Assembly: GCA_028823105.1 (NCBI GenBank)
Contig: JAPKCC010000007.1
Location: forward strand, 1-55,539
Source of the DNA: Phycisphaerales bacterium
Lineage (GTDB): Bacteria > Planctomycetota > Phycisphaerae > Phycisphaerales > SM1A02
Length of the DNA: 55,539 bases
Direction of reading: 5' to 3'
Part shown: positions 42,197-51,540 of the stretch, piece after piece
Layout of the letters: every line of letters begins with the position of its first letter
Position numbering within the stretch: the first letter of the stretch is position 1
Notes under the pieces: model-generated
Database searches by the model: none
What the model was told of the DNA's origin: nothing
What the model saw: only the letters and a program-made list of their open reading frames with translations
Position numbers and translations under genes: made by a program

Positions 42197-43027
42197 TCAG
42201 AATCTCTTGTGGGCCGGACGGCCTTCCGGCCCTTTGACGCCGGAAATCGCGCGAGCGATGACCAGATCATCCGTGGTCGTCACCTTCAGATTTCGTTCAC
42301 TTCCCTCGACCATCATCACCGACTCGCCCAGTCGTTCGATCAACATCGCGTCGTCGGTGGCACCCTCGAGATCAGGCTGGGCGTAGGCCCGTCGGAGCAA
42401 TTCGATCTCGAAGACCTGAGGTGTCTGCATCCTCCAGAGATTCGTTCGGTCGATCGTGCCCTCGATCCGCCGCGCGGCAACCTGATGACTGAGCTCCGGT
42501 TCATCCCCCAGAATCCCGCCCGCAGCGTCGTCGTCGTGGCCGATCCCAAGAATCGAATCGACGGTGGCGTCGCGTTCCGCAGCCTCGATTAACTCGGTGC
42601 CGCCGCGCTTGAGCGTGTCCCGCACCGCGACTCCGGGGACCACCGCAGGGAAGGTCTTCGCCGCCTCGAATACGCGGTCGATCAGGGTCTCGTCGATCAG
42701 GGGGCGAGCGCCATCGTGGATGGCCACATGGGTGCACCCGCTCGGGACGGCTTCGAGCGCGTTCCGAACCGTCTCCCATCGATCGAGTCTGCCTCCGGCC
42801 ACGATCTGACCGCCCAGAAAACTCAACTGAGCGCCGTAGCGATCCTGAAAGGTCTCAAGTTCGTCCGGAGGACCCGCCACGATGACGGCATGCACGTCAT
42901 CACGCTTGGTGAACGGTTCGATCGATCGAAGGAGCAGCGGACGCCCGCCGAAATCTTGACTCAGTTTGTCCCCCGCACCGAATCGAGTGCTGGCGCCGGC
43001 GGCGGGAATGATGAGCGCGACTCGCAT
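42197..43027 (-). CDS. ispD: 2-C-methyl-D-erythritol 4-phosphate cytidylyltransferase
   Basis: IspD makes CDP-methylerythritol in the non-mevalonate isoprenoid pathway. The nucleotide loop is IIPAAGASTRFGAGDKLSQDFGG at the N-terminus, with later GGRLDRWETVRNALEAV, VAIHDGARPLI, VPGVAVRDTLKR, TPQVFEIELLRRAY and ATDDAMLIERLGESVMMVEGSERNLKVTTTDDL (landmarks). Length 276 aa is about 40 longer than E. coli IspD, through a small insert and a C-terminal extension. It is convergent with the feo operon across 30 bp. Confidence 0.94.
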   Translation of the reverse strand: MRVALIIPAAGASTRFGAGDKLSQDFGGRPLLLRSIEPFTKRDDVHAVIVAGPPDELETFQDRYGAQLSFLGGQIVAGGRLDRWETVRNALEAVPSGCTHVAIHDGARPLIDETLIDRVFEAAKTFPAVVPGVAVRDTLKRGGTELIEAAERDATVDSILGIGHDDDAAGGILGDEPELSHQVAARRIEGTIDRTNLWRMQTPQVFEIELLRRAYAQPDLEGATDDAMLIERLGESVMMVEGSERNLKVTTTDDLVIARAISGVKGPEGRPAHKRF

Positions 43028-43066
43028 GATGAACTCCTTGTCAAACCCGGACGCGGCACCCGGACT

Positions 43067-44440
43067 TCAGGCGTCGTCGGACGCGGCCTCATCGGAAGTG
43101 GCGTCGTCACCGGTCTCCGGCTCGGGAGCCGTCGGGGGCGGCGGCGTCTTCGGGGTGCGTGCCGCATGGGCCGGTTCCGTGAAGGCCAGTAGCGTGACCG
43201 CGGTTCCGTAGGCGGCGCTTCGGGGAAACACCCGGTCATTCCAGCTTCCATCGTCATCGCGAACCGACATCAAGAGCCGGTTCAGACGATCACGCCAGGC
43301 GGCCCGCTCGGCCTGCGGAAGTTGCTCGATCGCCTCCGCGGCATACCCGTGGGCATAGAAAAAGTAGTACGGCGCCACGCCATAAGGAGCGATATGCGTT
43401 CCGTTCTTCTGCTTCCGCTTCAGTAACTCGTCCCAATGCGTCACGAAGGCGGAGAGCGCAACGCGGATCGCGTCGTCGGTGCCGACACCGGTCTGCGATC
43501 GAACCGTTTCAACCGCGAGCATTCGCCCCATCGCCCCGGGGATCATGTCAGGTGATTCGCGAGTCTTCCGCTGCGCCGAATAGGCAACCACGCCGTCCTC
43601 GCCGATCGTGAGTTCCAACGCGGCCATTGCTCGATCACGAAGTCCGTCGGCCACCGGGAATCCCTGTCGGGTCGCCTCGATCAGAACCTGCACGCCCGGC
43701 GGGGTCATGAACGGACTGGTGCCGCTCGGCGCCGCCAACGGACCTCGACGAGCGTAGTTCCATCCACCGACCTCGGGAATCTCGATGGCCGCCAGTCCGT
43801 CCAGATAGAAACGGATGGCGTCGTCATGACGCTCCTGATCGTCTTCGGCGACAAACCCGCGCTCGCGCATCGACAACAGAAAGTCGCCACCGTAGATGTA
43901 CCCCCAGCCCCGGACGTCGTAGCCGCCCCCGTACTCCGGATTCATGTTGGCATGACTCGTTGACTCGACCACGAATGTCCGAGCTCGTTCGAGCGCTCCT
44001 CGACGTGCTTCGTCGTCGTCACAACCCGGAGCATGAAGCAGGGCATTGCCGACGATGGATGTGCCCCCCACCCGATATCCGATCGGGATCACCGTCCGAC
44101 GTCGGCCACGGCCCTCGATCAGAGACTCCGGATCATCATCCGTGGCTCCGACCCGATAGACACCTTGGTACGGCCATTCCGCCTTGGTGGGCCCTTCCTG
44201 CCGAGCCAAGAGCATGGCGACGGAGTCCGCCACCGCCGCATCGATCTCGGCCTGCTCGACCTCGGGCGCCTCTACCTCCGGCGGCGGTACCACTGTCTTG
44301 TCGGTCTGGTCGGTCGCGCCGGCCTCGTCGCTCACGACGATCCGGTCTTGCGTCGACGCTTTGGTCGTATCCGGTGCTTGCTGCGCCCAGGCGGCCGAAA
44401 CCGCGGTCATGAACGCCCCGATGATGAGAATGGTCTTCAT
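43067..44440 (-). CDS. Exported protein with prenyltransferase/terpene-cyclase-like toroid repeats
   Basis: This 457-residue protein opens with a signal peptide (KTILIIGAFMTAVSAAWAQ), chosen over an upstream in-frame ATG at 44488. The body has repeat units seen in alpha/alpha-toroid proteins: VGGTSIVGNALLHAP, GGYDVRGWGYIYGGDFLLSM, GGWNYARRG, PGVQVLIEATRQGFPV, and a final DDDGSWNDRVFPRSAAYGTAVTLLAF typical of the repeat. No DxDD cyclase motif or zinc site was seen, so it is probably a structural or protein-binding toroid rather than an active cyclase. The tail is Pro/Glu/Asp-rich. Function unknown. Confidence 0.75.
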   Translation of the reverse strand: MKTILIIGAFMTAVSAAWAQQAPDTTKASTQDRIVVSDEAGATDQTDKTVVPPPEVEAPEVEQAEIDAAVADSVAMLLARQEGPTKAEWPYQGVYRVGATDDDPESLIEGRGRRRTVIPIGYRVGGTSIVGNALLHAPGCDDDEARRGALERARTFVVESTSHANMNPEYGGGYDVRGWGYIYGGDFLLSMRERGFVAEDDQERHDDAIRFYLDGLAAIEIPEVGGWNYARRGPLAAPSGTSPFMTPPGVQVLIEATRQGFPVADGLRDRAMAALELTIGEDGVVAYSAQRKTRESPDMIPGAMGRMLAVETVRSQTGVGTDDAIRVALSAFVTHWDELLKRKQKNGTHIAPYGVAPYYFFYAHGYAAEAIEQLPQAERAAWRDRLNRLLMSVRDDDGSWNDRVFPRSAAYGTAVTLLAFTEPAHAARTPKTPPPPTAPEPETGDDATSDEAASDDA

Positions 44441-44491
44441 TGCCAAACCGTACCGGATTCGGGCCGCTACAACCAATGCTCGCCCCACCGT

Positions 44492-45103
44492 TCAACCGGA
44501 ATCGGGTGAGAGCGAAAGCGAAGGCGAGGGCGAAGGTGAGAAAAGGTGCACGAACATGTCCAATGAGTAGGCATGTGATTCTGGGCCATCGAAGCCGGGG
44601 ATTCCTGGGAAGTCCTCTGGAATGTCCTCGGGCGTCCGCAGAATCAAGAATGACTCGTCTTTCATGTTCGCGCGGCAGCGAGCCGCAAGGTCGATGAGCC
44701 GAGCCCGCGTGACTTCGTCATCCCACAGCACGTATGGCGGATCCACAAAGACCAGATCGCAATCCCGCGGTGCCTGCGCCAGGGCGGCCGGGCCCATGGC
44801 ATCAGCTCTCACCACGGTGGCCCGATCGCCGCAGCCAAGCTCCCGCACGTTGAATTCAAGAATCGATGCGATGCGACCATTGAGTTCGACCATGACGACT
44901 TCGCGAGCCCCTCGGCTCACCGCTTCCAAGCCGATCGCTCCGACGCCGGCGAAGAGGTCCAGCACCACGGCATCCTCGCACCAGCCTCGGAGGAGGTTGA
45001 AGACCGACTCCTTGACCCGAGAAGTGATCGGGCGGGTGGTCTCCTGATCGGGAGGACCTTCGAGAATACGAGAACGAAATTCGCCAGCGATGATCTTGAG
45101 CAT
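44492..45103 (-). CDS. rsmD: 16S rRNA (guanine-966-N2)-methyltransferase RsmD
   Basis: RsmD methylates G966 of 16S rRNA. The protein starts MLKIIAGEFRSR and has RPITSRVKESVFNLL, the SAM loop VVLDLFAGVGAIGLEAVSRGA, and the catalytic motif LVFVDPPY. Length 203 aa. The ATG at 45103 is preferred over 45166 because homology starts at MLKIIAG. The last 15 residues (SPSPSPSLSLSPDSG) come from a degenerate hexamer repeat and are not part of the family. Confidence 0.93.
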   Translation of the reverse strand: MLKIIAGEFRSRILEGPPDQETTRPITSRVKESVFNLLRGWCEDAVVLDLFAGVGAIGLEAVSRGAREVVMVELNGRIASILEFNVRELGCGDRATVVRADAMGPAALAQAPRDCDLVFVDPPYVLWDDEVTRARLIDLAARCRANMKDESFLILRTPEDIPEDFPGIPGFDGPESHAYSLDMFVHLFSPSPSPSLSLSPDSG

Positions 45104-45169
45104 CGTTGCAGTATCGCGAGAATTGTCTCCAAAGACCAATCGGGCCCGACACCAGTACCCTTCCACCTC

Positions 45170-45949
45170 ATGCCTGACCTTGATTCCATCCTTCCGGCCA
45201 GCCTGCGTGCGATCTCCAGCACCGCCCTACTCGGCCCGGACGTCCCTTCCCTGATCGTCCGCCCCGAGGGCGATCCCCTCGGCGGCCCGGCACGAAAAAT
45301 CCCCTTTTTGATCTGGATGCATGGCCGGACCGCGACCAAAGAACTGGACCCGGGCCGATATCTCCGACTCGCCCGGGCGGGGATTGGGAGTTGTGCCATC
45401 GATCTCCCCGGGCATGGGGAACGGAGGACCGACGAAGGCCAGCGTCCCGAACACATCCTTGATCACATCGAACGGGCGGTCGATGAACTCGACGACGTCA
45501 TCCTCGGGCTCTCGAATCATGGATTTGATCTGGATCGGATGGCCATCGGCGGGATGTCGATGGGTGGGATGGTTGCGATCGCCAGGCTCTGCCGACCGCA
45601 TCGATTCCGCGCCGCGATCTTCGAGGCCTCCAGCGGCAACTGGAAGGCCCAGCATCAACGCCAGTTCTTCGATCACGAGGCGACGGCGCGACTGGACCCC
45701 CTGACTCATCTTGATTCCTGGCGGGAGATTCCGGTGCTGGCGGTGCACTCGCGCCTCGACCAGTGGGTGCGTCACGAAGGGCAGGCCGAGTTCCTCGACG
45801 CACTTCGGCTTCGTGCCGACGATCCTTCGATCATCGAGTCGCTCGACTTCGATGAGACCGGCGCCCCTCACGAACATCTAGGATTCGGCCGGTGCTCGAA
45901 TGTGGCCAGAACCCGCGAGATCGAGTTCCTCACCCGTTGGCTCGCGTGA
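45170..45949 (+). CDS. Alpha/beta hydrolase, acyl-peptidase/dienelactone-hydrolase type
   Basis: This is a 259-residue cytoplasmic hydrolase without a signal peptide. LIWMHGRTATKE gives the oxyanion region, AIDLPGHGER a strand-turn, and GGMSMGGMVAIARL the nucleophile serine. VLAVHSRLDQWV supplies the likely acid, and PHEHLGFGR the likely histidine region. The substrate is unknown. It is divergent from rsmD across 66 bp. Confidence 0.82.
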   Translation: MPDLDSILPASLRAISSTALLGPDVPSLIVRPEGDPLGGPARKIPFLIWMHGRTATKELDPGRYLRLARAGIGSCAIDLPGHGERRTDEGQRPEHILDHIERAVDELDDVILGLSNHGFDLDRMAIGGMSMGGMVAIARLCRPHRFRAAIFEASSGNWKAQHQRQFFDHEATARLDPLTHLDSWREIPVLAVHSRLDQWVRHEGQAEFLDALRLRADDPSIIESLDFDETGAPHEHLGFGRCSNVARTREIEFLTRWLA

Positions 45950-45953
45950 TCGA

Positions 45954-47102
45954 TCACTCGATCGGCGACCGGCCCTGCCAGATTTTGGTGCCGTTGCCGG
46001 AGGCCACCACCCGGTCGATGAATCGCTCATATCCGGCCTTGAACGACGCGTAGTCTTCGTCGAAATACGTCGCGATGATGTCCCGCCCGGTGTTGGGTCC
46101 GAGGTTGCGTCCCCGCCTCCCCGCGGCACGATCGGCGTCGTAGAGCGAGGTCGCCACGTGACCATCGACGGCATCCCGAACCAATTTGATCAGGCCCGCG
46201 CGATACCGGCCCCCCTCACCTTCCATCAGGTAGTGCACGAGCACCCAGACCTGCGCGTAGTAGGTGAGCAGTCCGGACTCACTCCCCGCGACGAAGTACT
46301 GAGGCGGCTTCGCCACAAGTTCGTCGAGGTCGATCAACCGACCGCGATACTTCGAGGACCGAAGCTGCCCGTACCGCTCCAGATTTCGCCAGGGCATGAA
46401 GGCGGGGATGTCGTCATTCCGACGAAAGCGATGACCTTCCGCGTAGGCCGCCAGCCCTTCTTCAAGAAACGCGGGCAACGGGTGGCGGAAGACGCTCTGG
46501 GTGTACTGATGCCAGCCTTCGTGGGCGAGCATGCAAAGGGTGTCGTAGCGGCCGATGTCCCAGATCACGCTCTCCGAGTCGATCGTATAGCCACCACGTT
46601 CGATCCCGAGGTACAGACGCGCCCCACGCTTGAGTCGCCAGGTCGTCCACGCGGCCCATTCGGGCCGAGTGCCGAAGACGAAGGTGCTCATCCGTTCGGG
46701 AGGTGGATCAAGCAGTCCCGCCTCTGACCCTTCCGCGAGCATGCTTCGATAGTGGTAAAGCGCGGCTCCCGTGAAGATCGGGAGCGCTTCCCGCAACCGG
46801 CCGTCGGAAATCGTGAGATGCAGCAGGTGCGTCGGCGTGGTGACGAGTTCCCCGTCGAATCCGCCGAAGCTCCATCGCTCGGTCGAGTACACAGCGCCGA
46901 CCTCGTCGGCCCGTGCGTCGTCAACACCAGGCGCCGCGAGGATCGGTCGGTCCTGGACCGCCGCTCGAACCGCCGGTCTCGGCGTGTGATCAGGTTCGGT
47001 CTCGCAGCCGGAAAAAGCCATCCCAAGTACACAAAGGATCCCTACCACCCCAAAAGTGAGGTTCGAGCGTGCTTGTCTGGGATCAAAGACCTTGAGGAAC
47101 AT
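45954..47102 (-). CDS. Lipoprotein with HExxH metallopeptidase-like site
   Basis: This 382-residue protein has a lipoprotein signal (GVVGILCVLGMAFSGC, Cys33). HEGWH at 194-198 in MLAHEGWHQYTQSVF, followed about 15 residues later by PAFLEEGLAAYAEG, matches the gluzincin pattern (HExxH and a downstream glutamate), similar to DUF1570-type peptidases. It would sit in the outer-membrane or inner-membrane leaflet facing the periplasm. It may be an active zinc peptidase; the substrate is unknown. It is convergent with the hydrolase gene (four bases apart) and follows valS on the same strand. The ATG at 47135 is a less likely start. Confidence 0.75.
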   Translation of the reverse strand: MFLKVFDPRQARSNLTFGVVGILCVLGMAFSGCETEPDHTPRPAVRAAVQDRPILAAPGVDDARADEVGAVYSTERWSFGGFDGELVTTPTHLLHLTISDGRLREALPIFTGAALYHYRSMLAEGSEAGLLDPPPERMSTFVFGTRPEWAAWTTWRLKRGARLYLGIERGGYTIDSESVIWDIGRYDTLCMLAHEGWHQYTQSVFRHPLPAFLEEGLAAYAEGHRFRRNDDIPAFMPWRNLERYGQLRSSKYRGRLIDLDELVAKPPQYFVAGSESGLLTYYAQVWVLVHYLMEGEGGRYRAGLIKLVRDAVDGHVATSLYDADRAAGRRGRNLGPNTGRDIIATYFDEDYASFKAGYERFIDRVVASGNGTKIWQGRSPIE

Positions 47103-47192
47103 TCTTCGACATGGTAGCCCGATCCCGCCATTCACCGCAGGATTTGACCGACCCTCCCGGGCCAGTCCGGCCGGCGGAACCTCCGATGTCGC

Positions 47193-50100
47193 CTACTCGA
47201 GGGCCGTGAGCCCGGCCTCCGCGGCAGCGAGATCCGCCTCGGCGACTTCCAACATTCGACGAGTCTCCGCGACCATCTCGGGCTTCGCCTTGTTCACATA
47301 TCCGGCATTTCCGAGTTTCCCGGTGAAACCTGCGACCTGTTTTCGTTTGGCCTCAATGACCTTTCGAAGACGTCCGCGTTCACCTTCCACGTCCACCGCG
47401 TCGAGCAGGTTGGACAGGAGGATCTGACCGCCCTCGAAGGGCCATGGAATGGACCCTTCCGGCGCCGTTTCCAGGTCAACGACCGCTTCAAGGCCGGCGA
47501 GCGTTTCGACCACACCTCCAGCACTCGCGACCAGCGTGCGGATCGGGGCTGAGGCGTGGAGCGTGATCCGGCGCTTGGGCTTGACCTTTCGCTCACCTCG
47601 CAGATTTCGAATGGCCGCGACCAACGCCTGAACGCGGGCGAATTCCGTTTCCGCCGCCGCGTCATGGGTTGAGCAGTCGATGTCCGGCCAGGCACTGATG
47701 CCGCATCGAGCGGCGGTCGGGAGTGAAAGTCCCGGAACGCCCGTCTCGCCATCGAGACCTCGCAACCCCTCCACCCGATGAAGATGAGGCCAGAGCGTCT
47801 CGGTCACGAACGGACACGCCGGATGAAGCATCCGAAGGATGGAGTCAAGGACGGCGTGCAGACGTTGCTGCTGGCCACGACTGGATCGCACCGTCGGCTT
47901 GATCGCCTCGAGATACCAGTCGCAGAAATCCCGCCAGACCAGATCGTACATCGATTCGGCGTACTGATTGAAGTGATACTCCCCGAGCGCATCCTCGACC
48001 AGATGCGTGGTCCGATGAAGACGCGAGATGATCCAGCGGTCCACGAGCGAGACTTCCTCTGGGTCACCGTCCTCGACGACCGTCTCGAGATTCGAAAGGG
48101 CAAACCGGACGGCGTTCCAGAGCTTGTTGCAGAAGTTACGCCCCGCATCGAATCGGTTCGACGTGTTTCGAGCGAGCGGCCGCTCATCGCTCGGCTCGAC
48201 CTCTCCAACCGCGACCCCGTAGGAAGTCACCATCACTTTCGAAGCATCCTTCGGTGATTTTTGTTCGGGTGCCGAGACCAAGTACCCCGCGTCGTTACGG
48301 ATGAACTCCGGCGTGAACGTCTCCCCGGTGTGCGGGCAGACCATCTCGACCGGCATCCGAACATCCTGACTGCCGGTGGCCATCTGGGCCAGCGTGAACC
48401 GCATCGCGTCGGCGCCGTGACTTTCGATGATGTCTCGAGGATCCACGCCGTTCCCGAGGCTCTTGGACATCTTCTGCCCGTGCCCGTCCTGGATCATGGC
48501 GTGAATGAAGACATGCTGGAAGGGAAGCCGGGCTTCGAAGTACCGGTTAAACATCACCATTCGACTCACCCACAAGGTGATGATCTCCCGGGCGGTGCAC
48601 AGCACGTTTCCGGGATTGAAGGTCTCAAGCAGCCGCTCGCCCTCGGGAATCTCGGTCGGAAACGCCGCCGGTTCGGGCCAGCCCATGGTCGACAACGGCC
48701 AGAGTGCACTGGAGAACCAGGTGTCAAGCACGTCGGGATCCTGTTCGAATCCCGCATCCCCGAGCGCCGTGATGATGGATGCTTCGCCCGCCTCGATCGT
48801 CGACGGCCTCGGCACGCAAATCGATTCCTCGATGCTGCCGTCCCCGAGCAATCTCACCCGATGCGCACAGCCCATCGTCGTCCACGTGCTCTCGACCGCG
48901 ACCATCTCCTCGCCGGCCTTCGATGCGGCGACGCGGATCGACTCATCGGCGTCGGCCACCTGCTTGATCCGCGACCAGACCGGAATACGATGCCCCCACC
49001 AGAGTTGCCGAGAGATGCACCAGTCTCGAATGTTCTCGTGCCAGAGTTTGAAGGTCTTGGCATACCGGTCCGGGAAGAACGTCAGACCGCCGTCGCCCGC
49101 CATCTCGGGACTGTTGGGCATGTCGGAACCGTCGGACGCCGATTCTCCGCGTTGCTGCTCATCCATGGTTCGCAGGGCGCTTCCGGCGAGGCGATCGTCA
49201 GTGACCCGGACGTACCACTGGTCCGAGAGATACGGTTCGATCGGAACATGACTTCGGTAGCTGTGTCCGACCGAATGCTCGTACTCACGAACCGATTCCA
49301 GCAGTCCATGGGATTCGAACCAGTCCACGATGGCGATCCTGGCGTCCTCTCGACTCATGCCGAGGAACACTCGAGCGTCGTCGGTGACGCCGTCACTCCA
49401 GCCATGCTGGTCGGAGATCGTGCCATCCGGCGCCATGACGTTGATCACCTCGAGCTCGTGTCGGAGACCGATGTCCCAATCGTTGGGATCGTGGGCCGGA
49501 GTGACCTTGAGAAATCCCGTTGCCAGAGCCGCCTTTGGATCGTTGATCGCTTCCGAGCCGAGCCCGAGTTCTTCGGCCACCTTCGCGGCGAGAACGACGT
49601 ACTCGTCCTCGACGATGGGAATGATCCGGCCGGTGATCGGCAGGCGAATCGATCGACCGCGAAGTTCCGCAGCGCGAGGATCCTTCGGGTTCATCGCCAC
49701 CGCAGTGTCTCCGAGCATCGTCTCGGGCCGAGTGGTCGCCACCGTGACGAACCCGTCACCATCCGCGAGCGGGTACTGGAGGTACCACATGTGACCCGCC
49801 ACATCGCGCATCTCGACCTCGTCGTCGGCGAGGGCGGTGCGGGTCGCGGGATCCCAGTTCACGAGTCGCTTGCCCCGGTAGATGAGACCATCGGCGAAGA
49901 GCCGGAAGAACGCCTCGCGAACCGCCGCGGCGCAGACCGGGTCCATGGTGAACCGGGTGCGATCGAAGTCGCAGGAACAGCCCATCTCCTGAAGTTGACC
50001 GAGGATCGTCGTTTCGTACTCGTCCTTCCAACCTTGAACCTGTTCGATGAACTCGTCACGCGTGAAGTCGGTGCGCCGCTTCCCCTGGCGAAGCAACCGT

Positions 50101-50435
50101 TTCTCGACCACAGTCTGGGTCGCGATGCCGGCGTGATCCGTTCCCGGCATCCAGAGCGTCCGATCACCCCGCATCCGGTGGTACCGGACCAAGATGTCTT
50201 GGAGGGTGTTGTTGAACGCATGCCCCAAGTGCAGCGCCGCCGTCACATTGGGAGGCGGAATGAGGATGCCGTAGGTCGCTCGATCGTCACCTCCGGCGGC
50301 AGCCGGCTCAGCGTGAAAGTCCCCATGCTCGGACCAGGCGGCCCGAACCTCGGGCTCGGCGGCGGCTGGCGAGTAGGATTTAGCGAGTGCATCGGGCGTG
50401 GCCGATGCGATGTCCGTGGTTTTGGGCTCTGGCAT
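47193..50435 (-). CDS. valS: Valyl-tRNA synthetase
   Basis: ValS charges tRNA-Val. Class I motifs are HLGH at 69-72 (in PPPNVTAALHLGHAF) and KMSKS at 655-659. The editing domain is marked by TTRPETMLGDTAVAMNP. The anticodon domain and a C-terminal coiled coil (KVIEAKRKQVAGFTGKLGN, AETRRMLEVAEADLAAAEAGL) are intact. At 1080 aa it is longer than E. coli ValS (about 950) because of inserts near residue 430 (ESASDGSDMPNSPEM) and 700 (SAPEQKSPKDASKVM). Its start codon overlaps that of the divergent TPR lipoprotein. Confidence 0.97.
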   Translation of the reverse strand: MPEPKTTDIASATPDALAKSYSPAAAEPEVRAAWSEHGDFHAEPAAAGGDDRATYGILIPPPNVTAALHLGHAFNNTLQDILVRYHRMRGDRTLWMPGTDHAGIATQTVVEKRLLRQGKRRTDFTRDEFIEQVQGWKDEYETTILGQLQEMGCSCDFDRTRFTMDPVCAAAVREAFFRLFADGLIYRGKRLVNWDPATRTALADDEVEMRDVAGHMWYLQYPLADGDGFVTVATTRPETMLGDTAVAMNPKDPRAAELRGRSIRLPITGRIIPIVEDEYVVLAAKVAEELGLGSEAINDPKAALATGFLKVTPAHDPNDWDIGLRHELEVINVMAPDGTISDQHGWSDGVTDDARVFLGMSREDARIAIVDWFESHGLLESVREYEHSVGHSYRSHVPIEPYLSDQWYVRVTDDRLAGSALRTMDEQQRGESASDGSDMPNSPEMAGDGGLTFFPDRYAKTFKLWHENIRDWCISRQLWWGHRIPVWSRIKQVADADESIRVAASKAGEEMVAVESTWTTMGCAHRVRLLGDGSIEESICVPRPSTIEAGEASIITALGDAGFEQDPDVLDTWFSSALWPLSTMGWPEPAAFPTEIPEGERLLETFNPGNVLCTAREIITLWVSRMVMFNRYFEARLPFQHVFIHAMIQDGHGQKMSKSLGNGVDPRDIIESHGADAMRFTLAQMATGSQDVRMPVEMVCPHTGETFTPEFIRNDAGYLVSAPEQKSPKDASKVMVTSYGVAVGEVEPSDERPLARNTSNRFDAGRNFCNKLWNAVRFALSNLETVVEDGDPEEVSLVDRWIISRLHRTTHLVEDALGEYHFNQYAESMYDLVWRDFCDWYLEAIKPTVRSSRGQQQRLHAVLDSILRMLHPACPFVTETLWPHLHRVEGLRGLDGETGVPGLSLPTAARCGISAWPDIDCSTHDAAAETEFARVQALVAAIRNLRGERKVKPKRRITLHASAPIRTLVASAGGVVETLAGLEAVVDLETAPEGSIPWPFEGGQILLSNLLDAVDVEGERGRLRKVIEAKRKQVAGFTGKLGNAGYVNKAKPEMVAETRRMLEVAEADLAAAEAGLTALE

Positions 50436-51516
50436 GATTCCGACATCTTACGAATCCCCACCCGTTCGACGCGCCTCCCCGGCCTGTCATGCCTGTCATG
50501 CCTCTCATCGCCGGAACTTCTTCATGGCCGCATTGGCCGCGCCGCTCGTCTTCGCGGGCTGTGACCCGCCCGCTCCCGCCCCCGGGACCCCGAATTCAGC
50601 CCAGACAACCCCCATCAGTGCGTCCGACCGAGATGCCTCGCTCGACGCGATCGAACGGTGGCTGGGCGCCGGGCGGGCCGACAACGCCGAGAGCATTGCC
50701 CGACTGCTCGCGACCCGCCTCCCCGACGACCCGATGGTGGCGGCGACGCTGGGACAGGTTCTGCTGATGAGAAGTGCCGACATCCGGGAGATCGCCGGCG
50801 AAGCCGCGGCCTCGGCAATCTCCGCGGAAGCAGCGAAAATGTTCTTGATCGCGGATCGAGCGGGGCGGAACGATCCGGCGACCCTTCGCGGCCTGGGGTT
50901 GGCCCTTGAGCGGTCCGGCCATCTCGACGCCGCGATCGAGGCGTATCAACGAGCCGCCGACCAGGACGCTCTGGCGCGACTCTATCTGGGACTCGCACTG
51001 CTTCAGGCGGAACGCGGGGAGGAGTCGGTGAGGCTGCTCATCGAGCTCTCGACCGATCGTCCCGACGATGCCTTCGTTCGAGCCGCCCTCGCCGAGGCAC
51101 GTTTCCGGACTGGTGATTCACCAGGCGCCTTCGCCGATCTCGATGAAGCAGTGAAACTGGCCCCGGACGAGCTCGGGATCCGCCTTCGCCGTGCCTCTCT
51201 CCTTCGTCGAACCGGAAAGGCGCGGATGGCGATCGAGTCGCTGGTGGCGATTCCTGAAGCCGACCGGACCCGTCGCATGATTGTCGAGGAGCTTGCGGCA
51301 GGATGGATTGCCATCGAACGACCTGCCTCCGCCGCGGAAGTCTGGGCGTCCCGGGCCCGTTCCGTTCCTGCCGACGTCCCCGCCGCGCTGATGGCGGCGA
51401 CGTATTTCAAGGAGGCGGGTCGCCCCGCGGATGCGGAAGCTTGGCTTCGCATCGCCGAAGAGACCTCGCCCGACGACGAGTCTGTCGCGGCCGCGCGAGA
51501 ACGCCTCGGTTTCTAG
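50434..51516 (+). CDS. TPR lipoprotein with Tat-like signal
   Basis: This is a 360-residue protein. The N-terminus has RR26-27 in HRRNFFMAALAAPLVFAGC, resembling a twin-arginine signal with a lipobox (FAGC, Cys43). Residues about 60-355 are TPR-like repeats (LGLALERSGHLDAAIEAYQRAADQD, RLYLGLALLQAERGEESVRLLIELS and so on). The ATG at 50434 overlaps the valS start on the other strand (CATG); an alternative ATG is at 50524 but would lose the arginines. Its role may be an envelope assembly scaffold; no partner is visible nearby. Confidence 0.75.
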   Translation: MIPTSYESPPVRRASPACHACHASHRRNFFMAALAAPLVFAGCDPPAPAPGTPNSAQTTPISASDRDASLDAIERWLGAGRADNAESIARLLATRLPDDPMVAATLGQVLLMRSADIREIAGEAAASAISAEAAKMFLIADRAGRNDPATLRGLGLALERSGHLDAAIEAYQRAADQDALARLYLGLALLQAERGEESVRLLIELSTDRPDDAFVRAALAEARFRTGDSPGAFADLDEAVKLAPDELGIRLRRASLLRRTGKARMAIESLVAIPEADRTRRMIVEELAAGWIAIERPASAAEVWASRARSVPADVPAALMAATYFKEAGRPADAEAWLRIAEETSPDDESVAAARERLGF

Positions 51517-51540
51517 ACGAAGCGAAGGGGCTGCCGGTAC

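Noticed and set aside
48261-50564. Long plus-strand open frame (767 codons)
   Set aside because: It is the antisense of valS; its translation is low-complexity and His/Arg-rich with no family features.
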